This document shows, one piece after another, positions 38,334 through 50,455 of a stretch of DNA of 64,000 nt. Within the stretch, counting starts at the first letter, position 1. Every line of letters begins with the position of its first letter. A model generated the notes under the pieces. That model saw only the letters and a list, made by a program, of their open reading frames with translations, ran no database searches and was not told the origin of the DNA. The translations under genes were made by a program, and so were the position numbers. Origin of the DNA: Rubrivivax sp. (GTDB lineage Bacteria > Pseudomonadota > Gammaproteobacteria > Burkholderiales > Burkholderiaceae_C); assembly GCA_020248915.1 (NCBI GenBank), contig JADCGP010000015.1, positions 1 to 64,000 of the forward strand, in the 5' to 3' direction.

Positions 38334-38387
38334 GGCCATGCCGCAACGGCCTAGCAGCTAGAGGGGCGATCGCATTGCCGCATGGCC
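38334..38387. promoter_or_regulatory. Inverted repeat in the LysR/aromatic-operon divergent promoter
   Basis: Arms GGCCATGCCGCAA (38334-38346) and TTGCCGCATGGCC (38375-38387) pair at 12 of 13 positions around a core containing the palindrome CTAGCAGCTAG (38351-38361). It lies 21 bp upstream of the LysR start and 25 bp before the operon's first ATG, the place of a LysR recognition/activation site. Confidence 0.6.
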
Positions 38388-38412
38388 GGCCGCGGCGAAG
38401 AATCCGCACCCG

Positions 38413-39105
38413 ATGAACGCTGCGATCACCGGCATCTCCTCGATGGCCACGCGCGCCGTACTGGCCGAGCTGGCCGCCGCCTGGGCCGCCCGGGGCGGCG
38501 GCGAGGTGCGCATCGAGTCGGTGGGTGGCGTCGATGCCGCCCGGCGTGTGGCCGGCGGCGAGGCCTTCGACCACGTGCTGCTCGCGCGCGACGCGATCGA
38601 CCGGCTGGCGGCGGCCGGGCACGTGGTGGCCGGCAGCGTCGTCGACCTGGTCCGCTCGCCGATGGCGGTGGCCGTGCGGGCCGGCGCCCCGCGGCCCGAC
38701 ATCGGCAGCGAGGCCGCGTTTCGAGCCGCGCTGGAGGCGGCCGCGACGGTGGGCTATTCCACCGGCCCGAGCGGCCAGCACCTGCTGCGCCTGTTCGAGC
38801 GCTGGGGCCTGCCCGCCGGGCCGGGCGGCCGGCTCGTGCAGGCGCCGGCCGGGGTGCCGGTGGCGCGGCTCGTGGCCGAAGGCGGCTGCGACCTCGGGCT
38901 GCAGCAGCTGAGCGAGTTGCTCGGCCAGCCCGGCATCGAGGTGCTCGGCCTGCTGCCGCCGGGCGCCGACTTCGTCACCACGTTCTCGGCCGGCCTGTGC
39001 GCCGGCTCGAGCCGGGCCGCGGCGGTGGGCGACTGGCTGCGGTTCGCGGCCGGCCCGGCCGCCGACGACGTCAAGCGACGCCACGGCATGGAGCCGGCGC
39101 GCTGA
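38413..39105 (+). CDS. ModA-like periplasmic-binding-fold protein without a signal peptide
   Basis: 230 residues of the type II substrate-binding fold: [97 protein letters not shown] and a C-terminal [21 protein letters not shown]. This is how molybdate-binding ModA relatives look, but the protein begins directly with the first strand: no signal peptide, so it should be cytoplasmic. First gene of the catabolic operon; no ABC partner nearby. Function unknown. Confidence 0.8.
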   Translation: MNAAITGISSMATRAVLAELAAAWAARGGGEVRIESVGGVDAARRVAGGEAFDHVLLARDAIDRLAAAGHVVAGSVVDLVRSPMAVAVRAGAPRPDIGSEAAFRAALEAAATVGYSTGPSGQHLLRLFERWGLPAGPGGRLVQAPAGVPVARLVAEGGCDLGLQQLSELLGQPGIEVLGLLPPGADFVTTFSAGLCAGSSRAAAVGDWLRFAAGPAADDVKRRHGMEPAR

Positions 39106-39125
39106 ACTCCGGGGGGCACCCGAGC

Positions 39126-40163
39126 ATGATCATCGACATCCACGGCCACTACACCACCGCGCCCAAGGCGCTCGAGACCTGGCGCAACGCGCAGGTCGCC
39201 GCGTTCGGCGCGGCGGTCGGCGGCGCGGCGATGCCGCGCGCGGCCGACCTGCGCATCTCCGACGACGAGATCCGCGAGACCATCGAGACCAACCAGCTCG
39301 CGAAGATGCGCGAGCGCGGCAGCGACCTGACGATCTTCAGCCCGCGCGCCAGCTTCATGGCCCACCACATCGGCGACTTCGAGGTCTCGAGCACGTGGGC
39401 CGCGATCTGCAACGAGCTCTGCCACCGCGTCGCGCAGCTGTTCCCCGAGCACTTCATCCCGGCGGCGATGCTGCCGCAGAGCCCGGGCGTCGACCCGAGG
39501 ACCTGCATCCCCGAGCTGGTGAAGTGCGTCGAGCAGTACGGCAACGTCGCCATCAACCTGAACCCCGACCCGTCGGGCGGCCACTGGAGGGAGCCGCCTC
39601 TCACCGACCGCCACTGGTACCCCATCTACGAGAAGATGGTCGAGTACGAGATCCCGGCGATGATCCACGTCAGCACCAGCTGCAACGCATGCTTCCACAC
39701 CACCGGCGCGCACTACATCAACGCCGACACCGCGGCGGTGATGCAGCTGATCCAGGGCGACCTGTTCAAGGACTTCCCGACGCTGAAGTTCGTCGTGCCG
39801 CATGGCGGCGGGGCCGCGCCCTACCACTGGGGCCGCTACCGCGGCCTCGCGCAGGAGCTGAAGAAGCCGCTGCTGGCCGACCACCTGCTGAACAACCTGT
39901 TCTTCGACACCTGCGTCTACCACCAGCCGGGCATCGACCTGCTGACGCGCGTGATCCCGGTGGCCAACATCCTGTTCGCCAGCGAGATGATCGGCGCCGT
40001 GCGCGGCATCGACCCCGAGACCGGCTTCCACTTCGACGACACGAAGCGCTACATCGAGGCCAGCACGCGGCTGTCGGCCGCCGACCGGCACGCGATCTAC
40101 GAAGGCAACGCTCGGCGCGTGTACCCGCGGCTCGACCGCGCGCTGAAGGCCCGCGGCCGCTGA
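39126..40163 (+). CDS. ligJ: 4-oxalomesaconate hydratase (amidohydrolase family)
   Basis: 345 residues (Sphingobium LigJ about 341). Metal site MIIDIHGHY (HxH), catalytic region [30 protein letters not shown] and [17 protein letters not shown] at the C-terminus. It adds water to 4-oxalomesaconate, giving 4-carboxy-4-hydroxy-2-oxoadipate, the substrate of the next gene product. The ATG at 39126 keeps the canonical start. Confidence 0.93.
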   Translation: MIIDIHGHYTTAPKALETWRNAQVAAFGAAVGGAAMPRAADLRISDDEIRETIETNQLAKMRERGSDLTIFSPRASFMAHHIGDFEVSSTWAAICNELCHRVAQLFPEHFIPAAMLPQSPGVDPRTCIPELVKCVEQYGNVAINLNPDPSGGHWREPPLTDRHWYPIYEKMVEYEIPAMIHVSTSCNACFHTTGAHYINADTAAVMQLIQGDLFKDFPTLKFVVPHGGGAAPYHWGRYRGLAQELKKPLLADHLLNNLFFDTCVYHQPGIDLLTRVIPVANILFASEMIGAVRGIDPETGFHFDDTKRYIEASTRLSAADRHAIYEGNARRVYPRLDRALKARGR

Positions 40164-40192
40164 GCCGCGGCAACCCGAACCAGGAGCAGGGC

Positions 40193-40876
40193 ATGTACGA
40201 ACTGGGCGTCGTCCACCGCAACATCCAGCGCACCGAGCCGCACGTGGCCGACGCGCTGGCGCACTTCGGCAGCGCCACCGTGCACGAGGCGATGGGCCGG
40301 GTCGGGCTGCTGCAGCCCTGCCTGCGCCCGATCTACGCCGGCGCGCAGGTGAGCGGCACCGCGGTCACCGTGCTGCTGCACCCGGGCGACAACTGGATGA
40401 TGCACGTCGTGGCCGAGCAGATCCGCCCGGGCGACGTGGTCGTGGCCGCCATCACCGCGCCGTGCACCGACGGCTACTTCGGCGACCTGCTGGCCACCAG
40501 CTTCCAGGCCCGCGGCGCGCGCGCGCTCGTCATCGACGCCGGCGTGCGCGACGTGAAGACGCTCACCGAGATGCGCTTCCCGGTCTGGAGCAGGGCCGTC
40601 AGCGCCAAGGGCACGATCAAGGCCACGCTCGGCAGCGTCAACGTGCCGGTGGTGTGCGCGGGCCAGCTCGTCACGCCCGGCGACGTGATCGTGGCCGACG
40701 ACGACGGCGTCGTCTGCGTCCCGCGGGCGATGGCGGCCGCCGCGCTCGGGGCGGCGACCGCGCGCGAGGCCAAAGAGGGCGAGAAGCGGGCCCGGCTGGC
40801 CAGCGGCGTGCTGGGCCTGGACATGTACGACATGCGCGGGCCCCTCGAGAAGGCCGGTCTGCGCTACGTGGACTGA
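40193..40876 (+). CDS. ligK: 4-carboxy-4-hydroxy-2-oxoadipate aldolase / oxaloacetate decarboxylase
   Basis: 227 residues, the RraA-like class II aldolase size. Conserved [35 protein letters not shown], the active-site loop [28 protein letters not shown] (Arg, Asp of the divalent-metal site) and [13 protein letters not shown]. It splits the hydrated intermediate to pyruvate and oxaloacetate. GGAG ribosome-binding site; 29 bp after ligJ. Confidence 0.94.
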   Translation: MYELGVVHRNIQRTEPHVADALAHFGSATVHEAMGRVGLLQPCLRPIYAGAQVSGTAVTVLLHPGDNWMMHVVAEQIRPGDVVVAAITAPCTDGYFGDLLATSFQARGARALVIDAGVRDVKTLTEMRFPVWSRAVSAKGTIKATLGSVNVPVVCAGQLVTPGDVIVADDDGVVCVPRAMAAAALGAATAREAKEGEKRARLASGVLGLDMYDMRGPLEKAGLRYVD

Positions 40877-40881
40877 CGGCC

Positions 40882-41799
40882 GTGGCGGCAGCCGCCGAGG
40901 TCGCGCTGATCGGGTACGGCGAGGTCGGCCGGATCCTCGCCGAGGACCTGCGCGCCGGTGGCGCGGCGGTGCGGGCCTTCGACCTGGCGCTGCGCGGCAC
41001 GGCCGCCGGCCCGATGCGCGAGCACGCGCAGCGGCACGGCGTGACGCTGACCGGCGACCACGGGCAGGCCGTGCGCGGCGCGGAGCTCGTCGTCAGCGCC
41101 GTCACCGCCAGCCAGGCGGTGGCCGTGGCCGACGCGGTGCGCCCGGGACTCGGCCACGGCGCCTTCTTCCTCGACCTCAACTCGGCCTCGCCCGGCGCCA
41201 AGCAGCAGGCCGGCGCCCTCGTCGACGGTGCCGGCGGCCGCTACGTCGAGGGCGCGGTGATGACGTCGGTGCCGCCCTACCGCATCCGCGTGCCGCTGCT
41301 GCTGGGCGGCCCGCACGCCGAGGCGCTGCGCCCGCGCCTCGAGGCGCTCGGCTTCGAGCCCCGCGTGGCGAGCGACCGGCTCGGCGTGGCCAGCGCCACC
41401 AAGATGTGCCGCAGCGTGATGATCAAGGGCCTGGAGGCCATGGTCATCGAGAGCTTCACGGCCGCCCGCGCCCATGGCGTGGAGGACGCGGTGATCGCCT
41501 CGCTGCGCGAGACCTTCCCGGGCATCGACTGGGAGCGGCAGGCCGCCTACTTCTTCCAGCGCGTCATCGAGCACGGCCGCCGGCGCGCCGAGGAGGTGAG
41601 CGAGGTGGCCGTCACCGTGCGCGAGGCCGGCCTCGAGCCCTGGAGCGCCGCCGGCACCGCCGAGCGCCAGGCCTGGATGGCTGACCTGGCCGACCGCGGC
41701 GTGTTCGGACCGCGCGGCGCGCCCGGATTCGCCCGCAGCGGCGACTGGCGGCTGGAGGCCGACCGCATCCTCGCCGCATCGAACCAGGAGAAGGCATGA
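40882..41799 (+). CDS. DUF1932-type NAD(P)-dependent dehydrogenase
   Basis: 305 residues from a GTG start five bases after ligK. N-terminal Rossmann fold VALIGYGEVGRILAEDL and LDLNSASPGAKQ, and the C-terminal DUF1932 helical domain with KMCRSVMIKGLEAMVIES (the Lys corresponds to the catalytic Lys of beta-hydroxyacid dehydrogenases). It is coupled to pobA by an ATGA overlap. Its step in protocatechuate degradation is not established. It could act on a hydroxy-acid intermediate. Confidence 0.82.
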   Translation: MAAAAEVALIGYGEVGRILAEDLRAGGAAVRAFDLALRGTAAGPMREHAQRHGVTLTGDHGQAVRGAELVVSAVTASQAVAVADAVRPGLGHGAFFLDLNSASPGAKQQAGALVDGAGGRYVEGAVMTSVPPYRIRVPLLLGGPHAEALRPRLEALGFEPRVASDRLGVASATKMCRSVMIKGLEAMVIESFTAARAHGVEDAVIASLRETFPGIDWERQAAYFFQRVIEHGRRRAEEVSEVAVTVREAGLEPWSAAGTAERQAWMADLADRGVFGPRGAPGFARSGDWRLEADRILAASNQEKA

Positions 41800-42986
41800 A
41801 GACGCAGGTCGTCATCGTCGGCAGCGGGCCGGCCGGGCTGATGCTGTCGCAGCTGCTGCACACGCACGGCATCGACAGCGTCGTGCTCGAGCGGCAGACG
41901 CGCGAACACGTGCTGTCGCGCATCCGCGCCGGCGTCCTCGAGAGCACCACGGTGGACGTGCTGCGGCAGATCGGCGTGGCCGAGCGCATGGACCGCGAGG
42001 GCCACGCGCACGACGGCGTGCGCATCGCCTGGGCCGGCCGCGACACCTTCTTCGTCGACACCCACAAGGCGCTCGGCCGCCGCTTCGTCGTCTACGGCCA
42101 GACCTCGATCCAGGAGGACCTCTACGCCGCCGCCGACCGCCGCGGGCAGCCCGTGCTCGACCGCTGCGAGGACGTGGTGCTGCACGGCTTCGACGGCGGC
42201 CCGGGCGCCCGCCCCCACGTCACCTTCGTGCGCGACGGCCGCAGCCAGCGCGTCGACTGCGAGTTCATCGCCGGCTGCGACGGCTTCCACGGCGTGTCGC
42301 GGCGCTCGATCCCCGAGGGCGTGCGGCGCGAGTACGAGAAGGTCTACCCCTTCGGCTGGCTGGGCGTGATGGCGCGGGTCAGGCCGCTGCCCGACGTGAC
42401 GTATGCGAACCACCCGCGCGGATTCGCGCTCGCCAGCTACCGCAGCCAGGTGCTGTCGCGCTTCTACATCCAGGTGCCGCTGGAGCACAAGGTGGAGGAC
42501 TGGCCCGACGAGCGCTTCTGGCCCGAGCTGAAGGCGCGCTTCCCGGCCGACCTGGCGGCGGCCATCACCGAGGGGCCGAGCATCGAGAAGAGCGTCGCGC
42601 CGCTGCGCAGCTTCGTCAGCGAGCCGATGCGCCACGGCGCGCTGTTCCTGTGCGGAGACGCCGCGCACATCGTGCCGCCCACCGGCGCCAAGGGGCTGAA
42701 CCTGGCGGCCAGCGACGTGTTCTACCTCGGCCGGGCGCTGGCGCGCTGGTACGGGCGGCGCGACGCCTCGCAGCTCGACGGCTACAGCGCCATGGCGCTG
42801 CGGCGCGTGTGGAGCAGCGTGCGCACCTCGTGGTATCTGACCAACCTGCTGCACCGCTTCCCGCACTTCAGCGAGTTCGACCAGAAGGCCCAGGAGGTGG
42901 AGCTCGACTACCTGAAGTCCTCGGCCTACGCGCAGGCGGCGCTGGCCGAGCAGTACGCCGGGCTGCCCTTCGAGGCCGCCGACTGA
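41796..42986 (+). CDS. pobA: 4-hydroxybenzoate 3-monooxygenase
   Basis: 396 residues (Pseudomonas PobA 394). FAD-binding GxGxxG in VVIVGSGPAGLMLSQLL, the PobA-specific RIRAGVLESTTVD, substrate region with Tyr/Ser in QVLSRFYIQVPL, DG motif GCDGFHGVSR and the second FAD motif FLCGDAAHIVPPTGAKGLNLA. Hydroxylates 4-hydroxybenzoate to protocatechuate with NADPH and O2, supplying the operon's ring-cleavage enzyme. Confidence 0.96.
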   Translation: MKTQVVIVGSGPAGLMLSQLLHTHGIDSVVLERQTREHVLSRIRAGVLESTTVDVLRQIGVAERMDREGHAHDGVRIAWAGRDTFFVDTHKALGRRFVVYGQTSIQEDLYAAADRRGQPVLDRCEDVVLHGFDGGPGARPHVTFVRDGRSQRVDCEFIAGCDGFHGVSRRSIPEGVRREYEKVYPFGWLGVMARVRPLPDVTYANHPRGFALASYRSQVLSRFYIQVPLEHKVEDWPDERFWPELKARFPADLAAAITEGPSIEKSVAPLRSFVSEPMRHGALFLCGDAAHIVPPTGAKGLNLAASDVFYLGRALARWYGRRDASQLDGYSAMALRRVWSSVRTSWYLTNLLHRFPHFSEFDQKAQEVELDYLKSSAYAQAALAEQYAGLPFEAAD

Positions 42987-43007
42987 ACCTGCCCCGAATC
43001 CATCGCG

Positions 43008-46310
<3,303 letters not shown>

Positions 46311-46312
46311 GC

Positions 46313-47341
46313 ATGGGCGACACGGCCGCGATGAAGCCCGCCCCCCGCCGCCTCGGCCCCTGGAGCGTGCCGCCGGTCGCGCTCGGGTGCATGAACCTGA
46401 GCCACGCCTACGGCGCGCCGCCGCCCGCGGCCGACGCCGAGCGGCTGCTGCTGGCGGCGCTCGACGCCGGCGTCACCGTGTTCGACACCGCGGCGCTGTA
46501 CGGCTTCGGTGCCAACGAGAAGCTCGTCGGCCGCGTGCTGAAGCCGCACCGGGACCGCATCGTGCTGTGCACGAAGGGCGGCATGGCCGGCGAGCCCGTG
46601 GGCCCGGGCGGCGCGCTGCAGCGCGTCATCGACGGCCGCCCGGCGACGATCCGCCGCCACTGCGACGAAAGCCTCGCGCGGCTGGGCACCGACGTCATCG
46701 ACCTCTGGTACCTGCACCGCTGGGACAAGGCCGTGCCCATCGAGGACAGCGTCGGCGCGATGGTCGACCTGGTGCGCGCGGGCAAGGTGCGCGCGCTCGG
46801 CCTGTCGGAAGTGTCGGCGGCCACGCTGCGGCGCGCGCATGCCGTGCACCCGATCGCGGCGGTGCAGAGCGAATACTCGCCCTGGACGCGCAACCCCGAG
46901 ATCGCGGTGCTCGACGCCTGCCGCACGATCGGCGCAGCCTTCGTCGCCTTCAGCCCGACCGGGCGCGGCCTGTTCACCGATGCGCCGCCCGACCCGTCGC
47001 GGTTCGACCCGAAGGACATCCGCCTGACGATGCCGCGCTTCGGCGCTGCGCACTGGACGTCCAACCTGACGCTGCGCGCGGCGCTGGCCACGCTGGCCGG
47101 CGAGGCCGGACTGACGCTGGTGCAGCTGGTGCTGGCCTGGGGGCTGGCGCGCGGCGAGCACGTGGTGTCGCTGCCGGGCACGACGAGCCTGGCGCACCTG
47201 CACGAGAACCTGGGCGCCGCCGCAGTGCGGCTGGACCCCGGCCTGGTGGCGCGCATCGACGCGCTCGTCAACGAGCGCACGGTGTCGGGCGAGCGCTACT
47301 CCGAGCAGAGCTCGCGCGAGGTCGACACCGAGACGTTCTGA
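46313..47341 (+). CDS. Aldo/keto reductase
   Basis: 342 residues (start ATG 46313; ATG 46331 is also possible). (beta/alpha)8 AKR motifs: LGCMNLSHAYG, GVTVFDTAALYGFGANEKLVGRVL with the Asp and Tyr, LCTKGGM with the Lys, LWYLHRWD with the His, and the cofactor region LPGTTSLAHLHENLGA. Last gene of the aromatic operon, three bases after ligC. It may reduce an aldehyde funnelled into the pathway (for example a lignin-type benzaldehyde or a semialdehyde). Role not established. Confidence 0.88.
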   Translation: MGDTAAMKPAPRRLGPWSVPPVALGCMNLSHAYGAPPPAADAERLLLAALDAGVTVFDTAALYGFGANEKLVGRVLKPHRDRIVLCTKGGMAGEPVGPGGALQRVIDGRPATIRRHCDESLARLGTDVIDLWYLHRWDKAVPIEDSVGAMVDLVRAGKVRALGLSEVSAATLRRAHAVHPIAAVQSEYSPWTRNPEIAVLDACRTIGAAFVAFSPTGRGLFTDAPPDPSRFDPKDIRLTMPRFGAAHWTSNLTLRAALATLAGEAGLTLVQLVLAWGLARGEHVVSLPGTTSLAHLHENLGAAAVRLDPGLVARIDALVNERTVSGERYSEQSSREVDTETF

Positions 47342-47389
47342 CCGCGCCGCGCCGGCCGCGGACGACAGCCGAACCACCGCACCTCGGGT

Positions 47390-47470
47390 CCTGCCGGGGC
47401 AGGTCCGCCTGCACTCCGGGCTGCGACGCCGGCCTTACAGCCGGCGGTTGTCGGGCCGCTCTCGCGGCCC
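47390..47470. terminator. Cluster of GC hairpins between convergent genes
   Basis: CCTGCC-GG-GGCAGG (47390-47403) and GGGCCGC-TCTC-GCGGCCC (47453-47470) can form stems in the gap after the aldo/keto reductase gene and before the convergent DUF5329 gene. There is no T-run, so these may support Rho-dependent or two-way termination only. The same gap also holds a TTGA-N6-TCAA palindrome at 47553-47566. Confidence 0.35.
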
Positions 47471-47579
47471 CCACTCGCGCCCTTGCCGCTTCAGCGGACG
47501 ACGCCTCTGGTGCGGTGGCGAATGAAGCGTAGCGCGGTGGGCGCGGGGTGGGTTGAGCACGCTCAAGGCCGGCGCGTGC

Positions 47580-48086
47580 TCAGGGGCGACCGGCGACGCG
47601 GGACAGCACCGCGCGCAGGTGCTCGCCGGCATCGACGCAGGCGCCCTCGGCTCGGCACACACGGTAGGGCCGGCCGGTGGTGCTGGAGCGGCTGGCGATG
47701 CGTTCGATGAAGTCCTCCGCGGTCTGCACCGACGCACCCTGCGCCTGCAGCTTGGCGCGCAGGAAGCGCGCGGCGTCCGCGCCGGAGTACTCGACGCCCG
47801 AGCGCACGAAGCGCGAGTGCCGGTCGGCCGCCACCGCATCGAGCAGCGCGTCGATCCGGCGCTGCTCGCCCGCCCCCGGGGCGGCCCGGGATGGCGTGGG
47901 GGTCGCCACCGTCATGGCAATCGTCACGAAGGCTGGCGTCGGGCCGGCGAGTCGCTGCGCGGCGCCCGGCAGCGACCCCGTGGCCGCTGTGGCCGCTGTG
48001 GCCGCCGTGGCCGCTATGGCAGTTGCAGCAGTTGCGGCTGCAGCAGCCACTGCGCGCCGCCGCGGCCGGCCGCCGGGCCCGCTCAC
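47580..48086 (-). CDS. DUF5329 family protein
   Basis: 168 residues from a GTG overlapping the MBL gene stop (GTGA). The conserved part is C-terminal: EQRRIDALLDAV, DRHSRFVRSGVEYSGADAARFLR, AQGASVQTAEDFIERIASRSSTTGRPYRV, typical of DUF5329. The N-terminus is a long Ala/Thr tract (AAAAATAATAIAATAATAA) followed by a hydrophobic stretch that may act as a signal/anchor. The exact start is uncertain; an internal ATG (MTVATPTPS) is an alternative. Confidence 0.72.
   Translation of the reverse strand: MSGPGGRPRRRAVAAAAATAATAIAATAATAATAATGSLPGAAQRLAGPTPAFVTIAMTVATPTPSRAAPGAGEQRRIDALLDAVAADRHSRFVRSGVEYSGADAARFLRAKLQAQGASVQTAEDFIERIASRSSTTGRPYRVCRAEGACVDAGEHLRAVLSRVAGRP
47980..48015 (+). repeat. Four 9-bp repeats (gtggccgct-like) in the DUF5329 gene
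   Basis: Units gtggccgct, gtggccgct, gtggccgcc, gtggccgct are consecutive and followed by a related atggcagtt. They encode the Ala/Thr tract on the minus strand. The period is a multiple of three, so copy changes alter length but not frame. Confidence 0.85.
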
Positions 48087-49234
48087 GGGCGCGCCGCCTT
48101 CAGCACGCGCGTCTCGCCCATCCGCGACAGCACGAACGCGTCGTCGGCCACACCGTGACGCGCGCGGGCGGCGGGCAGCCGGTCCAGCGGGGCGTGGATC
48201 GGCTCGTCGCAGAGACGGAACGTTCCCCAGTGGACGCCCATCGACAGGCGGCTGCGCACGTCGACGTGGATGCGCACGGCCTCCTCCTCGTCGACATGCA
48301 TGCTGCCGTGGAACCAGCGCGGCTCGTAGCAGCCGACCGGGATCAGCGCGAAGTCGAAGCCGCCGAAGCGCTCGCCGAGCGTCTTGAAGTCGGGGGAGTA
48401 GCCGGTGTCCCCCGTGAACAGCAGGCGGTAGGGCTGGCCGCCGACGGTGGCCTCGACGACGAAGCCACCCCACAGCGTGGCATTGCGGTCCCAGGGTGTG
48501 CGGCTCGACCAGTGCTGCACCGGCACGAAGTGCACGGCGAGCTCGCCGCCCGGGGCGGGCAGCGCGAGGCGGTCCCACCAGTCCATGCGCTGCACGCGGG
48601 TGATGCCGCGCTCCCGCATCCACAGGTCGACGCCGAGCGGCACGACGAACAGCGGCGGCCCCCCGGGCTGCGCGTTCAGCGCCTGCACCGTGCCGTGGTC
48701 CAGGTGGTCGTAGTGGTTGTGGCTGAGCAGCACGACGTCGATCCGCGGCAGCGACGACAGCGCCGTCGGCAGGGGCACCAGGCGCCGCGGTCCGGCGAAG
48801 GGCACGGGCGAGGCGCGCGGGCCGAAGTGCGGATCGGTCAGGATGTTCAGGCCGTTGGCCTGCCACAGCACCGTCGAGTGCGCGATCCAGGTCACCGTGA
48901 CGTCGGCGCGGTTGGCGTGAAGGCGCGCCAGGTCCGGCATCACGCGGCCGATGCGCTGCGGATCGTCGGCCGCGCGGTCGGCGCCCAGCCGCTCCCACTG
49001 CCATTTCCAGAAGCTCGGCGCGTCGGCGCGCCAGTTGTCCAGGTGCAGGTTGTTGAAGCCGTCCGGCCGGTGGTGCGGCCGGCTGGCGTCGTGGTACGGG
49101 TTGACGGTGGCGCATCCGGACAGCGCCAGGGCCAGCGCCAGCGCCAGCGCCAGCGTGCGAGGTTGCGTTCGCGCCTGCGCCCGTTCCGCCGCGGACCTCG
49201 GCGCGGGCGGGCGCCGGGCGCGACGGCTGGTCAC
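48083..49234 (-). CDS. Metallo-beta-lactamase-fold lipoprotein (RomA/UlaG-like)
   Basis: 383 residues from a GTG that overlaps the upstream gene's stop. After a basic start comes a Leu-Ala run ending in a lipobox (ALALSGC), then TVTWIAHSTVLWQANGLNILTDPHFGPRASP, the metal-binding LLSHNHYDHLDH (HxHxDH), HWSSRTPWDRN, LLFTGDTGYSPDF with the bridging Asp, and MGVHWGTFRL. This is the MBL subgroup of RomA and N-acylphosphatidylethanolamine phospholipase D-like hydrolases. Envelope-anchored hydrolase; substrate unknown. Confidence 0.88.
   Translation of the reverse strand: MTSRRARRPPAPRSAAERAQARTQPRTLALALALALALSGCATVNPYHDASRPHHRPDGFNNLHLDNWRADAPSFWKWQWERLGADRAADDPQRIGRVMPDLARLHANRADVTVTWIAHSTVLWQANGLNILTDPHFGPRASPVPFAGPRRLVPLPTALSSLPRIDVVLLSHNHYDHLDHGTVQALNAQPGGPPLFVVPLGVDLWMRERGITRVQRMDWWDRLALPAPGGELAVHFVPVQHWSSRTPWDRNATLWGGFVVEATVGGQPYRLLFTGDTGYSPDFKTLGERFGGFDFALIPVGCYEPRWFHGSMHVDEEEAVRIHVDVRSRLSMGVHWGTFRLCDEPIHAPLDRLPAARARHGVADDAFVLSRMGETRVLKAARP
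49121..49156 (+). repeat. Six-base repeat (gccagc) encoding the Leu-Ala signal run
   Basis: About six consecutive gccagc-type units encode alternating Leu and Ala in the hydrophobic core of the lipoprotein signal peptide on the minus strand. Copy number changes would lengthen or shorten the signal sequence in frame. Confidence 0.8.
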
Positions 49235-49443
49235 TGCGCCATCCCGCGGGCCGCGGCGCGGCGCGCCAGGCGCGGTCCGAGCCAAAGCAGGAGGCCGACG
49301 CCGGCCGCCAGCGGGAAGGCGACCCACTGCACGGCCGCGGCGAACGCCGGCATCTCGCGCAGCGCGCCGGAGTAGACGTAGGCACCGATCAGCGGCGTAG
49401 ACGCGAGGTGCAGGTTGCGGAGCAGGCGGTGGGGCGAGCGCAT
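49231..49443 (-). CDS. Small two-helix membrane protein
   Basis: 70 residues from the ATG at 49443, which has GAGGAG seven bases upstream; a start 21 bases further up is possible but lacks that site. Two hydrophobic segments (about 15-32 and 40-58) and a basic C-terminus. No family recognised. First gene of a three-gene minus-strand operon with GTGA overlaps (membrane protein, MBL lipoprotein, DUF5329). Confidence 0.7.
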   Translation of the reverse strand: MRSPHRLLRNLHLASTPLIGAYVYSGALREMPAFAAAVQWVAFPLAAGVGLLLWLGPRLARRAAARGMAQ

Positions 49444-49527
49444 GGAGGAACTCCTCGGTTGCAACGGGGCGGTGGCGGGGTCGGAGGCGTCACGACAGCG
49501 GATGCGCAGCGGGGTCTGCGGATCCGG

Positions 49528-50340
49528 TCACGAAGCCTGCTGCGTCGGGTCGAGCGGGCGCAACAGTCTCTTGGAGATCGAAGCCACCATGGCGCGCGGG
49601 GCGAAACGGTTGGAGAAGACCATCGCGCGGTTGCCGGCGCCGACCACCCGCGACAGGCCGCCGGAGAGCATCAGGTCCACGCCGGCCTGCGCCACCGCGC
49701 GCGGGTCGGCCCGACCGGACTTGCCGAGGTGGTGTCCGCCGCCAAGGCGCCCGGGTTCGACCGCGTCGAAGAACGCCGTGTCCGTCGGTCCGGGCGACAG
49801 GCAGCTGACGCTGACGCCGAAGTCCTCGAGCTCCTTGGCCAGGGCCTCGGAGAAGTTGAGCACGAAGGCCTTCGACGCGCCGTAGGCGCCGAAGTAGGGC
49901 GTGGGCTGGTAGGCGGCGGACGAAGCCACGTTCAGGATGCGGCCGGAGCGCCGGCGTTTCATGTCGGCCCCGAAGCGGTGGCACAGCTCGGCCAGGGTGA
50001 CGACGTTGAGCTGCAGCATGCGCTGCAGCCGCTCCGCATCGATGGCCACGTGCTCCTCGAGCATGCCGAAGCCTGCGTTGTTGACGAGCATGTCGACCTG
50101 CAGCCCCGCCCTGCGGGTGAGGTCGTACAGCCGCTGGGCGGCGCCGGCCTCCGACAGGTCGATCGGGGTGGTGTGCACCTCGACGCCGTGGTCGTGCCGC
50201 AGCGCTGCGGCCACTTCGTGCAGCCTGTGCGCTCCACGGCTCGCCAGCACGAGCCGGTGTCCGCGGGCGGCCAGCAGGCGCGCCATTTCCAGGCCGATGC
50301 CGCTGGTGGCGCCGGTGAGCAGGGTGGTGGATCGGCTCAT
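49528..50340 (-). CDS. Short-chain dehydrogenase/reductase
   Basis: 270 residues. Classical SDR: cofactor motif LLTGATSGIGLEMAR, LASRG (NADP-type Arg), NNAGFGML, catalytic Ser in NVASSAAYQ and Tyr-x3-Lys in YGASKAF, then SPGPTDTAFF. ATG 50340 has AGGA seven bases upstream. Thirty-four bases further up is a palindrome shared with the TetR gene promoter, so TetR repression is likely. Confidence 0.93.
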   Translation of the reverse strand: MSRSTTLLTGATSGIGLEMARLLAARGHRLVLASRGAHRLHEVAAALRHDHGVEVHTTPIDLSEAGAAQRLYDLTRRAGLQVDMLVNNAGFGMLEEHVAIDAERLQRMLQLNVVTLAELCHRFGADMKRRRSGRILNVASSAAYQPTPYFGAYGASKAFVLNFSEALAKELEDFGVSVSCLSPGPTDTAFFDAVEPGRLGGGHHLGKSGRADPRAVAQAGVDLMLSGGLSRVVGAGNRAMVFSNRFAPRAMVASISKRLLRPLDPTQQAS

Positions 50341-50373
50341 GATCGAATCCTGGTTGAAAACATCGTGGTCAAC

Positions 50374-50388
50374 AGAAACATTGTTACC
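50374..50388. promoter_or_regulatory. TetR-type operator copy 2, before the SDR gene
   Basis: AGAAACATTGTTACC matches the operator ahead of tetR (GGCAACACTGTTACC) at 12 of 15 positions, including the AACA-N-TGTT core. Confidence 0.6.
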
Positions 50389-50455
50389 CAATGACCGAAG
50401 AAGAGACCTTGCTCGCTCCGGGCGATCGGGCTGGGTGCGGAGCCGGTGGCGTGCA

